Part shown: positions 44,177 to 52,957 of the stretch, one piece after another
How the letters are laid out: each line of letters starts with the position of its first letter
How positions within the stretch are numbered: position 1 is the first letter of the stretch
The notes under the pieces: model-generated
Told to the model about the DNA's origin: nothing
The model's input: only the letters and a program-made list of their open reading frames with translations
The model's database searches: none
Made by a program: the position numbers and the translations under genes
NCBI RefSeq assembly: GCF_019805165.1
Contig: NZ_RWIJ01000033.1
Location: forward strand, 1 to 64,000
DNA from: Azospirillum sp. 412522
GTDB lineage: Bacteria > Pseudomonadota > Alphaproteobacteria > Azospirillales > Azospirillaceae
DNA length: 64,000 nt
Reading direction: 5' to 3'

Positions 44177-44842
44177 TCACGGCCGCAGCGACTTCAGCAC
44201 CAGCTCCACCATATGGTCCAGCCGTTCCTTCTTCGCCGGCTCCGCCAGCAGGTCGCGGCCGAAGATGACCGACAGGGTGTGGACGTTGGACAGGTAGAAG
44301 TAGGACAGCCCGGCGATGGAGATGTAGAGCTGCACCGCATCGACCCCGGCGCGGAACACCCCGTCCCTCACTCCGCGCGCCAGCACGTCGCCGATCATCT
44401 GCACGAAGGGGGAGTGCATCGACTGGACCTGGCCGGAGGTCTTCAGCAGCTCGGCCCGGTGCAGGTTCTCGATGTTCAGCAAGGCCATGAATTCGGGATG
44501 GTCGATGAAATACTGCCAGGTGAAGCCGATCAGCCGGGCGATGGCCTCGGGCGGCGCCAGCTTGTCCAGGTTCAGCGTGCGCTCGGTCTCTCGGATGTGG
44601 GCATAGGCATCCTCCAGCACCGCGAGATACAGCTCCTCCTTGTTGCCGACATGGTAGTAGAGCATGCGCTTGTTGGTGCCCGCCTGCTCGGCGATGCGGT
44701 CGACGCGGGCGCCGCCCAGGCCGTAGCGCGCGAACTCCTCCGTCGCGGCGGCCATGATGCGCGCCCGCGTGCCCTCCGGGTCGCGGGTCGCCTTGGCCGG
44801 CGCTGCGGCGTTTCTGTTCGGTGTGTCGGTCAGGCTGTCCAT
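44177..44842 (-). CDS. TetR-family transcriptional regulator
   Basis: 221 aa. The HTH is seen at ATEEFARYGLGGARVDRIAE followed by NKRMLYYHVGNKEELY (about 33-75). The C-terminal ligand domain is typical of TetR/AcrR proteins with long IDHPEFMALLNIENLHRAEL helices, reminiscent of RutR-like members. ATG at 44842 is chosen; upstream codons overlap a palindromic operator. It lies downstream of the isomerase gene on the same strand with its own operator, so it probably controls the minus-strand catabolic cluster and itself. Confidence 0.82.
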   Translation of the reverse strand: MDSLTDTPNRNAAAPAKATRDPEGTRARIMAAATEEFARYGLGGARVDRIAEQAGTNKRMLYYHVGNKEELYLAVLEDAYAHIRETERTLNLDKLAPPEAIARLIGFTWQYFIDHPEFMALLNIENLHRAELLKTSGQVQSMHSPFVQMIGDVLARGVRDGVFRAGVDAVQLYISIAGLSYFYLSNVHTLSVIFGRDLLAEPAKKERLDHMVELVLKSLRP

Positions 44843-44917
44843 GCGGCGAGCCGGCTCCTGCGGTCCGGGTAGAGGGGGCGATCTTCGCCGCATGGTAGAA
44901 TGCCGGCCGGCGCTTTT

Positions 44918-44935
44918 GGAAGGACGACCTTCCAG
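44918..44935. promoter_or_regulatory. Palindromic operator upstream of tetR
   Basis: TGGAAGG-ACGA-CCTTCCA, a perfect seven-base inverted repeat with a four-base centre, 76 bases before the TetR start and within the gap between isomerase and tetR genes. It is a good autoregulatory operator candidate. No matching copy was seen upstream of the enolase-family or ABC genes. Confidence 0.6.
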
Positions 44936-44974
44936 AACCGCCGGCCGGCCAGTCTCCATCAAACGGCGAAGCCG

Positions 44975-45841
44975 TCACACCACGCTGCGGTGGCGGTCGA
45001 TGCAGGTGTCCAGCACCTCGCCCATCGGCTTTTCCCACCAGTTGGCCTGCGAGAAGATCTCCACCTCCGAATAGCCGGCGAAGCCGCACTCCTCGACCCA
45101 GCCGCGGATGCGCGGGATGTCGATGACGCCGTCGCCCATCATGCCGCGGTCGAGCAGCAGGTCGCTGGTCGGCACCAGCCAGTCGCAGACATGGAAGGCC
45201 AGCAGCCGCTCACTACCGGCGCGGCGGATCTGCGCCTCCAGATCCGGATCCCACCAGACATGGTAGACGTCGACCGCCACCCCCAGCGATCCCGACTTTT
45301 CCGGATCCAGCCGGTCGCAGAGGTCGAGCGCATGGGCCATCGTGTTCACGCAGGCGCGGTCGGCGGCGTACATCGGGTGCAGCGGCTCGATGGCCAGCGG
45401 CATGCCGGCGTTGCGGGCGTAGTCCAGCAGCTCGGCGATGCCGTCCTCGACCTGCGAGCGGGCCAGCGCGATGTCCTTGCTGGCCGGCGAACCGGGTCGG
45501 GAAAATTGCGGAAGCCCGCCGACCACCAGCACGAGGCAGGCCGCGCCCAGCGCCGCCGCCTCGTCCACCGCGCGGCGGTTGTCGTCGCGCACCTCCGCCG
45601 CCTTGGACGGATCGGCCGGGAACATGCCGCCGCGGCAATAGCCGGACAGTTCCAGTTCGCCGCTGCGCACCGCCCGCACCGCGGCATCCAGCCCGACCGC
45701 CGCCACCTGATCGCGCCAGGGGGCGACGCCGCGGATGCCGCGGCGGGCGCAGGCGTCGAGGATCTCGACCAGATTGCCCTGCTTGCGCACCGTGGCCGTG
45801 TTGATCGACAGCCAGCGATGATCTGCGGAAAAATCGCGCAT
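44975..45841 (-). CDS. Sugar phosphate isomerase/epimerase (xylose-isomerase-like TIM barrel)
   Basis: 288 aa AP_endonuc_2 fold. Visible are GYCRGGMFP, MPLAIEPLHPMYAADRACVN with the metal-ligand Glu, GVAVDVYHVWWDPDLEAQI, LLAFHVCDWLVP and YSEVEIFSQANWW. It is often found with Gfo/Idh/MocA dehydrogenases. Its start overlaps the DUF993 stop by one base, so it is coupled. Substrate unknown. Confidence 0.85.
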   Translation of the reverse strand: MRDFSADHRWLSINTATVRKQGNLVEILDACARRGIRGVAPWRDQVAAVGLDAAVRAVRSGELELSGYCRGGMFPADPSKAAEVRDDNRRAVDEAAALGAACLVLVVGGLPQFSRPGSPASKDIALARSQVEDGIAELLDYARNAGMPLAIEPLHPMYAADRACVNTMAHALDLCDRLDPEKSGSLGVAVDVYHVWWDPDLEAQIRRAGSERLLAFHVCDWLVPTSDLLLDRGMMGDGVIDIPRIRGWVEECGFAGYSEVEIFSQANWWEKPMGEVLDTCIDRHRSVV

Positions 45842-47001
45842 CAGGCGATCCCCCGCACCGCCAGCACCGCCGCCATCCGCTGGGCGGCGCGGTCCGGATC
45901 GGACAGCAGCCCGGCCTTGTCGGCCAGCCGGAACAGCTCGGCCAGATGCAGGGTGGAGCGCGTGCTTTCCTGCCCGCCGACCATGGTGAAATGGTCCTGA
46001 TGGCCGTTCAGATAGGCCATGAAGACGACGCCGGTCTTGTAGAAGCGGGTCGGCGCCTTGAAGATGTGGCGCGACAGCGGCACGGTCGGCGCCAGGATGT
46101 CGTGGAACCCCGCCTCGTCGCCCTCGGCCAGATGGGCCAGGGCCGCTGCGGCGGCCGGCGCGATGGCGTCGAAGATGCCGAGCAGCGCGTCGGACTTGTG
46201 CTGCCCGTCGCCGGCGATCAGCTCGGCGTAATTGAAGTCGTCGCCGGTGTACATGCGCACGCCGTCCGGAAGACGCCGCCGCATGACGATCTCCTTGTCC
46301 TTGTCGAGCAGCGAGATCTTGATGCCGTCCACCTTGGACGCGAAATCGCCGATGATCGACAGCGCGGTGTCCATCGCCGCGTCGACGTCGGCCGTGCCCC
46401 AATAGCCGGCCAGCGCCGGGTCGAACATGTCGCCCAGCCAGTGCAGGATCACCGGCTGCTTCACCTGCGACAGGATGCGGCCATAGACGCGGACGTAGTC
46501 CTCCGGCCCCTTGGCGACGCGGGCCAGCGCGCGCGACGCCATCAGGATGATGCGCCCGTCGAGTGCCTCGATGGCCTCGATCTGCTCCTCATAGGCGCGG
46601 ATGACGTCGTCGACGCTGCGGGCGTTCTCCGGCGGCAGATGGTCGGTGCCGGCGCCGCAGGCGATCACCCCGCCGCGCGCCTTGGCCGCCGACTGCGAGC
46701 GCCGGATCAGCTCCAGCGAGGTCGGCCAGTCCAGCCCCATGCCGCGCTGCGCCGTGTCCATCGCCTCGGCGACGCCGAGGCCGAGGTCCCACAGATGCTC
46801 GCGGAAGGCGATGGTCCGGTCCCAGTCGATGGCCGGGGCCAGCCACGGATCGCATTCGGCCAGCGGGTCGGCGACCATGTGGGCGGCGGCGAAGGCGATG
46901 CGGGTCAGCGGCCGCTCGGTGCGGGCGGGAAAGCCGCGCGGCGGGGCCAGCGTGTAGCTTTCGATGCTGCGGTCGGCGCGGGGGAGGCGGATGGTCGGCA
47001 T
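45841..47001 (-). CDS. DUF993 family protein (dihydrodipicolinate-synthase-like fold)
   Basis: 386 aa, no experimentally defined function known to me. Blocks include ERPLTRIAFAAAHMVADPLA, FREHLWDLGLGVAEAMDTAQ, IACGAGTDHLPP, PVILHWLGDMFDPAL and DGIKISLLDK. The last is placed as a Schiff-base lysine would be in a DHDPS-like barrel (inference). ATG at 47001 is used because the upstream residues are low-complexity. It travels with the Gfo/Idh/MocA and isomerase genes, a recurring trio in alphaproteobacteria. Confidence 0.8.
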   Translation of the reverse strand: MPTIRLPRADRSIESYTLAPPRGFPARTERPLTRIAFAAAHMVADPLAECDPWLAPAIDWDRTIAFREHLWDLGLGVAEAMDTAQRGMGLDWPTSLELIRRSQSAAKARGGVIACGAGTDHLPPENARSVDDVIRAYEEQIEAIEALDGRIILMASRALARVAKGPEDYVRVYGRILSQVKQPVILHWLGDMFDPALAGYWGTADVDAAMDTALSIIGDFASKVDGIKISLLDKDKEIVMRRRLPDGVRMYTGDDFNYAELIAGDGQHKSDALLGIFDAIAPAAAAALAHLAEGDEAGFHDILAPTVPLSRHIFKAPTRFYKTGVVFMAYLNGHQDHFTMVGGQESTRSTLHLAELFRLADKAGLLSDPDRAAQRMAAVLAVRGIA

Positions 47002-47088
47002 GGGCGGTATTCCTGGGATAAGTCGCAGCGGAGGGGCCGGGGGAGGGGTGGGGGAGGGGGCGGACCGCACCCCTCCCCGGCGGACGCC

Positions 47089-48240
47089 TCAGCCCTCGAT
47101 GGCCGGCACGTCGACCCAGCGGCGTTCGCGCCAGCTCTGCATGGCGCATTCCACCAGCTGGACGCCCTTGGCGCCCTCGATCAGGCCGTGATTGTAGGGG
47201 GTGTCCTCGACCACATGGCGGATGAAGGACTCCCACTGCACCTTGAAGCCGTTGTCGAAGACGGCGTTGTCGGGCACCGGCTGCCAGGTGTCGTAGAAGT
47301 CGATGGTCTGCTTCTGGTCGGGGTTCCACACCGGGCGCGGCGTGCCCTGGCGCGGCTGGATCACGCAGTCGGTCAATCCTGCGACCGCCGAGCCGTTGGT
47401 GCCGTCGACATGGAAGGTCACCAGATCGTCGCGGTAGACGCGGGTGCACCAGGAGGAGTTGATGGTGGCGATCACGCCGCCCTCAAGCTCGAACATCGCA
47501 TAGGCGGCGTCGTCGGCGGTCGCCTTGTAGGGCTTGCCCTTCTCGTCCCAGCGCTCCGGAATGTGGGTGGCGCCCAGACAGGAGATGCTCTTCACCGTGC
47601 CGAACAAATTGTCGAGCACATAGCGCCAGTGGCAGATCATGTCGAGGATGATGCCGCCGCCGTCCTCCTCGCGGTAGTTCCAGGACGGGCGCTGCGCCGG
47701 CTGCCAGTCGCCTTCGAACACCCAGTAGCCGAACTCGCCGCGCACCGACAGCATGCGGCCGAAGAAGCCGCTGTCGCGCAGCATGCGCAGCTTCTCCAGG
47801 CCCGGCAGGAACAGCTTGTCCTGCACCGTGCCGTTCTTCACCCCGGCCTCGTTCGCCAGCCGGACGACGCGCAGCGCCTCGTCCAGGTTGGTGGCGATGG
47901 GCTTCTCGCAATAGACGTGCTTGCCGGCGCGGATCGCCTTCTCCAGCAGCGTCGGGCGCATCTGGGTGGTGCCGGCGTCGAAGAAGATCACGTCGTCCGG
48001 GTTTTCCAGCGCGGCGTCGAGGTTGTCGCTCCAGCGCTCGATGCCGTGGCGGCGGGCCAGCTCCTGCATCTTCTCGGCGTTGCGGCCGACGATGATGGGG
48101 TCGGGCATGACGCGCGAGCCGTCCGACAGGGTGACGCCGCCCTGGGCGCGGATCGCCAGGATCGAGCGGATCAGGTGCTGGTTCATGCCCATCCGCCCGG
48201 TGACGCCGTGCATGATGAGGCCAAGGCGCTTGGTGCTCAT
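47089..48240 (-). CDS. Gfo/Idh/MocA-family oxidoreductase
   Basis: 383 aa, NAD(P)-dependent. A Rossmann N terminus (RLGLIMHGVTGRMGMNQHLI) is followed by VYCEKPIATNLDEALRVVRL with the family EKP lysine and GYWVFEGDWQPAQRPSWNYR. The C-terminal dimer domain contains MICHWRYVLDNLFG with the catalytic-type His. It would oxidise or reduce a sugar, inositol or related hydroxy compound. Its start overlaps the stop of the enolase-superfamily gene by four bases. Confidence 0.87.
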   Translation of the reverse strand: MSTKRLGLIMHGVTGRMGMNQHLIRSILAIRAQGGVTLSDGSRVMPDPIIVGRNAEKMQELARRHGIERWSDNLDAALENPDDVIFFDAGTTQMRPTLLEKAIRAGKHVYCEKPIATNLDEALRVVRLANEAGVKNGTVQDKLFLPGLEKLRMLRDSGFFGRMLSVRGEFGYWVFEGDWQPAQRPSWNYREEDGGGIILDMICHWRYVLDNLFGTVKSISCLGATHIPERWDEKGKPYKATADDAAYAMFELEGGVIATINSSWCTRVYRDDLVTFHVDGTNGSAVAGLTDCVIQPRQGTPRPVWNPDQKQTIDFYDTWQPVPDNAVFDNGFKVQWESFIRHVVEDTPYNHGLIEGAKGVQLVECAMQSWRERRWVDVPAIEG

Positions 48241-49613
48241 GGGTGGACTCCTTCGGAAAACGCTGATGTCGGGTTTGAAAGGGGGGAAAGCGTGGCCCGG
48301 TCGGGACCCGCGGAAGACGCGAAGCCGGTGCCGGACAGCGGGGCGGTCGGCAGCCGGCCGGTGCCGGTGGCGAGCCTGACCGTGCCGTCGGCGCGGCGTT
48401 CGTAGAAACCGGGATGGGCGGCGAGGAAGGCGTCGGCCTCGGCGGCGCTGCCGAAGCCCTCGCCATACTGGTGCCCGTTGCGCTCGGCATGCGGGATGCC
48501 GAGGAAGGCGACGAGCGCGGTGTCCTGCTGCACCGACAGTCCGGCCTGGCAGGTCAGATCCTCGGCGGAGATGAAGTGCGGCGGTCCCCAGGCCGCGCAG
48601 CGGGCGCGGTTGAGCATCGCCTTGTAGAGGCCCTTGCAGGATTTCGACGACACGCCGCGATAGCCCATGGCGCAGGCGCGCGGGAAGGCGTCGTAGCCGT
48701 CGTCGGACTCGTCGATGATCACCGGCACCCGCTCCGCCACCGAACCCAGCGGCCGGGCGAGCGCCGCCTCCCGCGCGATCGGCTGCTCCAGATAGGCGAG
48801 CGCCCCGCGGAAGCCGGCCAGCGCCTGGGAGGCGTCGATGCGGTCGAGCAGTTCCGCGACATGGGCGGCGTCGCGATACTGCTCGTTGCCGTCCAGCGTG
48901 GCGCGGTAGCCGGGGGCGGCGGTTTCCAGCACGCCGGCCAGCTCCGCCAGCCGTTCGGCGTCGGCGGCGGCATCGCCGCCCAGCTTGATCTTGAACCAGC
49001 GCAGCGGCGCCTGCTCCAGCAGGGCGCGCAGGTCTTCCGCCTTGTCGAGCAGCCCGACCGTGTGGCGCAGCTCGACCTCGCCGAGCGGGGAAAGCCCGCG
49101 CAGGAACCCGTCCAGACCGAAGCCGGCGAGGTCGGGCGCCAGCCGTGCGTCCAGCCCGGCGACATTGCCGCCCAGCCCGTCGAACGCATTCAGGCCCAGC
49201 ACCCGCAGCAGCCCGTCGAACACCGCCTTGTCGATCTGCGCCGGCCCGAAGGCGGCGGCCAGCTTCGGCTCCAGTGTCGGGCTGTAGGCGGCGTGATGGC
49301 CGAAGGCGGTGTCGAGCCGGTTATCGGACAGGTAGGCGTCGCGCGCTTCGACCAGCGAGCGGCGCAGGCCGTCCACCGTCTGGGCCGGGCTGCGGTCCGG
49401 GCTCTTGTCGAACCATTTCGGCATCATCATCTCGGCCGTCGCCCCCCAGGCTTCCCCCTGTCCCTCGACCGCGACCAGGGCGCGGACGAAGGATTGCGGG
49501 GCGGCCTCCACCGTCACCGCGCCGAAGCGGAACGGCTTCACGAAACGGACGGGCCGCTCGTACAGCTCGATGGCGCGGATCTGGAGACGGGGGGCGGCCG
49601 GGTGGGCGGACAT
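48237..49613 (-). CDS. Enolase-superfamily protein (mandelate racemase/muconate-lactonising type)
   Basis: 458 aa. Catalytic KxK (K208, K210 in WFKIKLGG), metal ligands D241 (LDGNEQY), E276 (LEQP) and D301 (IDESDDG), and the opposite-face lysine region SSKSCKG (K324/K327) are intact, so it should abstract an alpha-proton from a carboxylate. The last 50 residues are an unusual Ser/Pro-rich extension. Exact reaction (dehydratase, racemase or cycloisomerase) is not readable. It is the first gene of the enolase-Gfo/Idh-DUF993-isomerase operon. Confidence 0.82.
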   Translation of the reverse strand: MSAHPAAPRLQIRAIELYERPVRFVKPFRFGAVTVEAAPQSFVRALVAVEGQGEAWGATAEMMMPKWFDKSPDRSPAQTVDGLRRSLVEARDAYLSDNRLDTAFGHHAAYSPTLEPKLAAAFGPAQIDKAVFDGLLRVLGLNAFDGLGGNVAGLDARLAPDLAGFGLDGFLRGLSPLGEVELRHTVGLLDKAEDLRALLEQAPLRWFKIKLGGDAAADAERLAELAGVLETAAPGYRATLDGNEQYRDAAHVAELLDRIDASQALAGFRGALAYLEQPIAREAALARPLGSVAERVPVIIDESDDGYDAFPRACAMGYRGVSSKSCKGLYKAMLNRARCAAWGPPHFISAEDLTCQAGLSVQQDTALVAFLGIPHAERNGHQYGEGFGSAAEADAFLAAHPGFYERRADGTVRLATGTGRLPTAPLSGTGFASSAGPDRATLSPLSNPTSAFSEGVHP

Positions 49614-49641
49614 GGCGAGATTCTTTCAATCCATCTTCGGC

Positions 49642-49795
49642 CGTCATCCCCGCGAAGGCGCTGACTTTCAGGACTTCGCGCACTCCATGGCGACCCTGCA
49701 CTCTTCCCCCGTCATCCCCGCGGAGGCGGGGATCCAGGCTCACCCGTTGGTATCGCTTGGGAGGCTCTGGATCCCCGCCTTCGCGGGGATGACGG
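49642..49795. repeat. REP-like repeat cluster E
   Basis: A partial arm (49642-49661) precedes a full inverted pair (49711-49739 and 49768-49795), and another fragment lies near 49855-49870. Together they fill the 287-base gap 49614-49900 between the enolase-family and ABC ATPase genes. It is the most elaborate copy of the family in this window; no gene is visible. Confidence 0.8.
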
Positions 49796-49900
49796 TCGAT
49801 AAGGGATGTGCTTGGCTCCGGGGGGAAACGAACCTGTGAGTTGGCGCCTACAAGCGTTCGCGGGGATGACGCACAGTTTCTGCGGAGGGGCGTCCGGCGC

Positions 49901-50725
49901 TTAGTCCAGATGCCCCTGCGCCGCGAAATGCTTGCGGATGGTCTGGGTCAGCTGGATGAACACCGGGTCGCCCATGACGTCCAGCGTCCGCGGGCGCGGC
50001 AGCGGGACTTCGTAGGTGGCGGCGATGGTGCCGGGACGCTCCGACATCACCATCACCCGGTCGGCCAGGAACACCGCCTCGGGGATGGAGTGGGTGATCA
50101 GGATCACCGTCTTGCCGGTCTCATGCTGGATGCGTTGCAACTCGACATTCATCCGTTCCCGCGTCATGGCGTCGAGCGCGCCGAACGGCTCGTCCATCAG
50201 CAGGATCTTCGGGTCGTGGACCAGAGCCCGGCACAGGGCGGCGCGCTGCTGCATGCCGCCCGACAGCTGCCAGGGATACTTCTGCTCGAACCCCTTCAGC
50301 CCGGTCATCTCGACCAGCTTGTGGGCGCGCTCCAGATAGCGCTCCCGCGGCAGCCGGCGGATCTCCACCGGCAGCATGATGTTGCGCAGGACCGACCGCC
50401 AGGCCAGCAGCGTCGGGCTCTGGAAGACGATGCCGGTGTCGTCGTGCGGCTCGGTGACCGTGTCGCCTTCGATCTTGATTGTCCCGCTGCTGACCGGCAG
50501 CAGGCCGGCCAGCATCTTCAGCAGGGTGGACTTGCCGCAGCCCGACGGACCGACGATCACCAGGAACTCGCCCGGCCGCACGTCGAAGGTGATGGGGCGG
50601 AGCGACGGCACCTCCCCATCGCGGGTGCGGTAGGTCTTGGTCACGCCGTCGATGCGGATCAGCGGCTCGCCGGACAGGCGCTGCGTCGCCGCGTCGCCGA
50701 CCAGTTTCAACTGAGGCTGTGCCAT
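49901..50725 (-). CDS. NitT/TauT-type ABC transporter ATP-binding protein
   Basis: 274 aa. Walker A GPSGCGKST, Q-loop GIVFQSPTLLAWRSV, signature LSGGMQQRAALCRAL, Walker B ILLMDEPFGALD and LITHSIPEAVFLAD are present. ATG at 50725 has GAGGAG directly upstream; an in-frame start at 50788 would add 21 low-complexity residues. It is the third gene of permease - binding protein - ATPase, and the REP cluster separates it from the enolase-family operon. Confidence 0.86.
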   Translation of the reverse strand: MAQPQLKLVGDAATQRLSGEPLIRIDGVTKTYRTRDGEVPSLRPITFDVRPGEFLVIVGPSGCGKSTLLKMLAGLLPVSSGTIKIEGDTVTEPHDDTGIVFQSPTLLAWRSVLRNIMLPVEIRRLPRERYLERAHKLVEMTGLKGFEQKYPWQLSGGMQQRAALCRALVHDPKILLMDEPFGALDAMTRERMNVELQRIQHETGKTVILITHSIPEAVFLADRVMVMSERPGTIAATYEVPLPRPRTLDVMGDPVFIQLTQTIRKHFAAQGHLD

Positions 50726-50797
50726 GCTCTCCTCGTCGCTCCCTGCTGTGGGCTGGGCGGTGGGTCGGGCGGGGTCCCGGTCGGTCACTTCGGTTCG

Positions 50798-51817
50798 TTA
50801 CTTCGCGGCGGCGTTCACGGCTGCGGCGGCCGGGTCGGGCGGCAGGAACTCGCGGGTATAGAAGCGCTTGGGGTTCTCCTTGGCCGCCGCGTCCAGCCCG
50901 CCATACTCGACCAGCAGATCGACCGTCTCCTTCATGTTGGCGTCGGTGACCTGGAAGGGCCGCAGCTTCTCCGTCTCCTTGGTGCGGTAGAGCGGGATGG
51001 TCAGTTCGAAGCCTTCCTGCAGCGTGTCCGGCTTGCCGCCCTTCGGATTGGCCTTCAGGATCGCGGCGGCGGCGTCCTTCGGCGCCTTCTCCGCCTCTTC
51101 CACCGCCTTGGTGGTGGCGGCCATGAAGCGGCGGACGAGGTCCGGGTTGCTCTTCAGCGTGTCGGTGTTGGCGATGATGCCGGACGAGACCATGTTGACG
51201 CCGTAATCGGCGAAGCGGATCGGCGTCACCGACTTGCCGGTGGCGTCCTTGATCTTCATGCTCTGGTCCATGACATAGCCCAGCAGCAGGTCGGCCTGTC
51301 CGTTGATGACGGCGTTCAACTTGGTCTGGGCGTCGCCCGACACCACCTCGAAATCACGCTCCTTCAGGCCGGTCTTCTTCAGGAACAGCGGCCAGATCTG
51401 GGACATGCTGTCGCCCGGCGTCATGGCGACGATGCGGTTCTTGATGTCCTCCGGCTTGCGGATGTTCTTCTCGGTGAAGCCCATCGCCGACATCGGGCTG
51501 GTCTGCAGCAGCACGCCCGGCGAGGTCACCGGCGCGCCCTTCATGGCGGCCTTGATCATGGTCGGCACGTCGACATAGCCGAAGGTGACGCCCTTGCTGG
51601 CGACCAGCTGCGTCGTCACCGCCGAGCCGCGGCCTTCCTGGATTTCCAGGTCGATGCCTTCGGCCTCGTACAGCCCCTTGTCCTTGCCGTAATAGAAGGG
51701 CGCGTGCTCGCCATAGACGTACCAGTTCAGCATCAGCGTCACCTTGTCGGCGGCCTGCGCCGGCAAGGTAGAGGCGGCGAAGGCGCAGAGCGCTGCGACG
51801 ATGGTTTTCTTCATCAC
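50798..51817 (-). CDS. ABC transporter substrate-binding protein (THI5/NMT1-like)
   Basis: 339 aa. Signal peptide of about 22 residues (PAQAADK). The mature start VTLMLNWYVYGEHAPFYYGK and then GLYEAEGIDLEIQEGRGS are typical of the pyrimidine-precursor/NMT1-like group of binding proteins (ThiY relatives). GTG at 51817 and ATG at 51814 are both possible. The ligand may be a planar heterocycle, but the downstream sugar-acid-type enzymes leave it open. Confidence 0.84.
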   Translation of the reverse strand: MMKKTIVAALCAFAASTLPAQAADKVTLMLNWYVYGEHAPFYYGKDKGLYEAEGIDLEIQEGRGSAVTTQLVASKGVTFGYVDVPTMIKAAMKGAPVTSPGVLLQTSPMSAMGFTEKNIRKPEDIKNRIVAMTPGDSMSQIWPLFLKKTGLKERDFEVVSGDAQTKLNAVINGQADLLLGYVMDQSMKIKDATGKSVTPIRFADYGVNMVSSGIIANTDTLKSNPDLVRRFMAATTKAVEEAEKAPKDAAAAILKANPKGGKPDTLQEGFELTIPLYRTKETEKLRPFQVTDANMKETVDLLVEYGGLDAAAKENPKRFYTREFLPPDPAAAAVNAAAK

Positions 51818-51911
51818 GACCGGTGTCCTCCCATGGGTGGTGGATCGCCCCGTCGGCCTGCGTTGCGCGGCGTCGGGGTTCTTGTCGATGAATGGATGTT
51901 TTGAAGTGCCG

Positions 51912-52721
51912 TCAGGCGCCGAGATTGGCCTTGTGGCGCTGGCTGGAGTGCCAGGGAATGGAGAAGCGCTCGACCACGTCGATGACCCAGAACAGCACGA
52001 CGCCCATCAGCGCCAGCACGGTCAGCGCCGCGAACATCAGCGGCAGCTCGAAGTTGCCGATGGAGCGTTGCAGGACGAAGCCGATGCCGGAGTTGGAGCC
52101 GACGAATTCGCCGACCACCGCCCCGACCACGGCCAGCGTGATCGAGACCTTCAGCCCGGCGAAGATCGCCGGCAGGGCGTGCGGCAGGCTGACCATCTGG
52201 AAGGTCTGGAGGCGCGACGCCTTCATCGAGCGGGCGAGATCCATCATCTCGTTGTCGACCGACTTGAAGCCCTGCACCGCCGACACCACGACCGGGAAGA
52301 AACCCAGCAGGAAGGCGGCGATCACCTTCGGCATCAGGCCGAAGCCGAACCACACCACGAACAGCGGCGCGATGGCGACCTTGGGGATCGACTGCGAGAA
52401 GACCAGCAGCGGATAGACGTAGGCCTCGACCACGCGCGATCCGGCGATCAGCATCGCGATGGGAATGCCGAACAGCACCGACAGCGCGAAGCCGCCGAGC
52501 GTGGCCGTGAAGGTCGGGACGGATTCGGCCAGCAGGCGCGGCCATTCGTCGATCATCGCCAGCACGACGTCGCCGGGCTTCGGCACGAGATAGGCCGGGA
52601 CGCCGAACACCCGGACCGACAGATCCCACAGAACCAGCAGGATGACCATCAGCAGGATGGGGCGGACCCAGTCGGAATTGAGCAGGCGCAACGCTGCGCC
52701 CGAGCGAGAGCGGGGTTCCAT
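51912..52721 (-). CDS. NitT/TauT-type ABC transporter permease
   Basis: 269 aa with about six hydrophobic segments and the coupling-loop region LARSMKASRLQTFQMVSLPH. It is the first gene of the ABC operon, and a 20-base perfect palindrome lies 52-71 bases upstream. It partners the THI5-like binding protein and the ATPase. Confidence 0.85.
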   Translation of the reverse strand: MEPRSRSGAALRLLNSDWVRPILLMVILLVLWDLSVRVFGVPAYLVPKPGDVVLAMIDEWPRLLAESVPTFTATLGGFALSVLFGIPIAMLIAGSRVVEAYVYPLLVFSQSIPKVAIAPLFVVWFGFGLMPKVIAAFLLGFFPVVVSAVQGFKSVDNEMMDLARSMKASRLQTFQMVSLPHALPAIFAGLKVSITLAVVGAVVGEFVGSNSGIGFVLQRSIGNFELPLMFAALTVLALMGVVLFWVIDVVERFSIPWHSSQRHKANLGA

Positions 52722-52772
52722 GCGTCTCCTCCGGCCGGCGGGCTCGGGGCGACCTGTGTGGCGGTCGCTATG

Positions 52773-52792
52773 TTTTAACCGGCTGGTTAAAA
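52773..52792. promoter_or_regulatory. 20-base palindromic operator upstream of the THI5-like ABC operon
   Basis: TTTTAACCGGCTGGTTAAAA: eight-base perfect arms around GGCT. Its inner part resembles the RutR-type target TTGACCA-N2-TGGTCAA. It is the expected site for a TetR or similar dimer controlling the permease - binding protein - ATPase genes. Confidence 0.68.
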
Positions 52793-52888
52793 GTACGTCC
52801 GTATACCCCCTGCGGTCAACACAGAAAATGGCGCGGACGAATCATTTGCGCTCTCAACCATCGGCGTGGCGGCTCCTGCCGCTTGGCC

Positions 52889-52922
52889 AAAAAAATGCCC
52901 CGCACCTGGGAGGTGCGGGGCA
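52889..52922 (-). terminator. Rho-independent terminator of the Pot-type ABC operon
   Basis: Twelve-base perfect stem TGCCCCGCACCT / AGGTGCGGGGCA with a three-base loop, followed on the minus strand by seven Ts. It lies 36 bases after the last permease gene of the operon. It is the clearest intrinsic terminator in the window. Confidence 0.9.
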
Positions 52923-52957
52923 GTCAGGGAGGAAAGCTTGAGGAGGAAACGCCGGCG

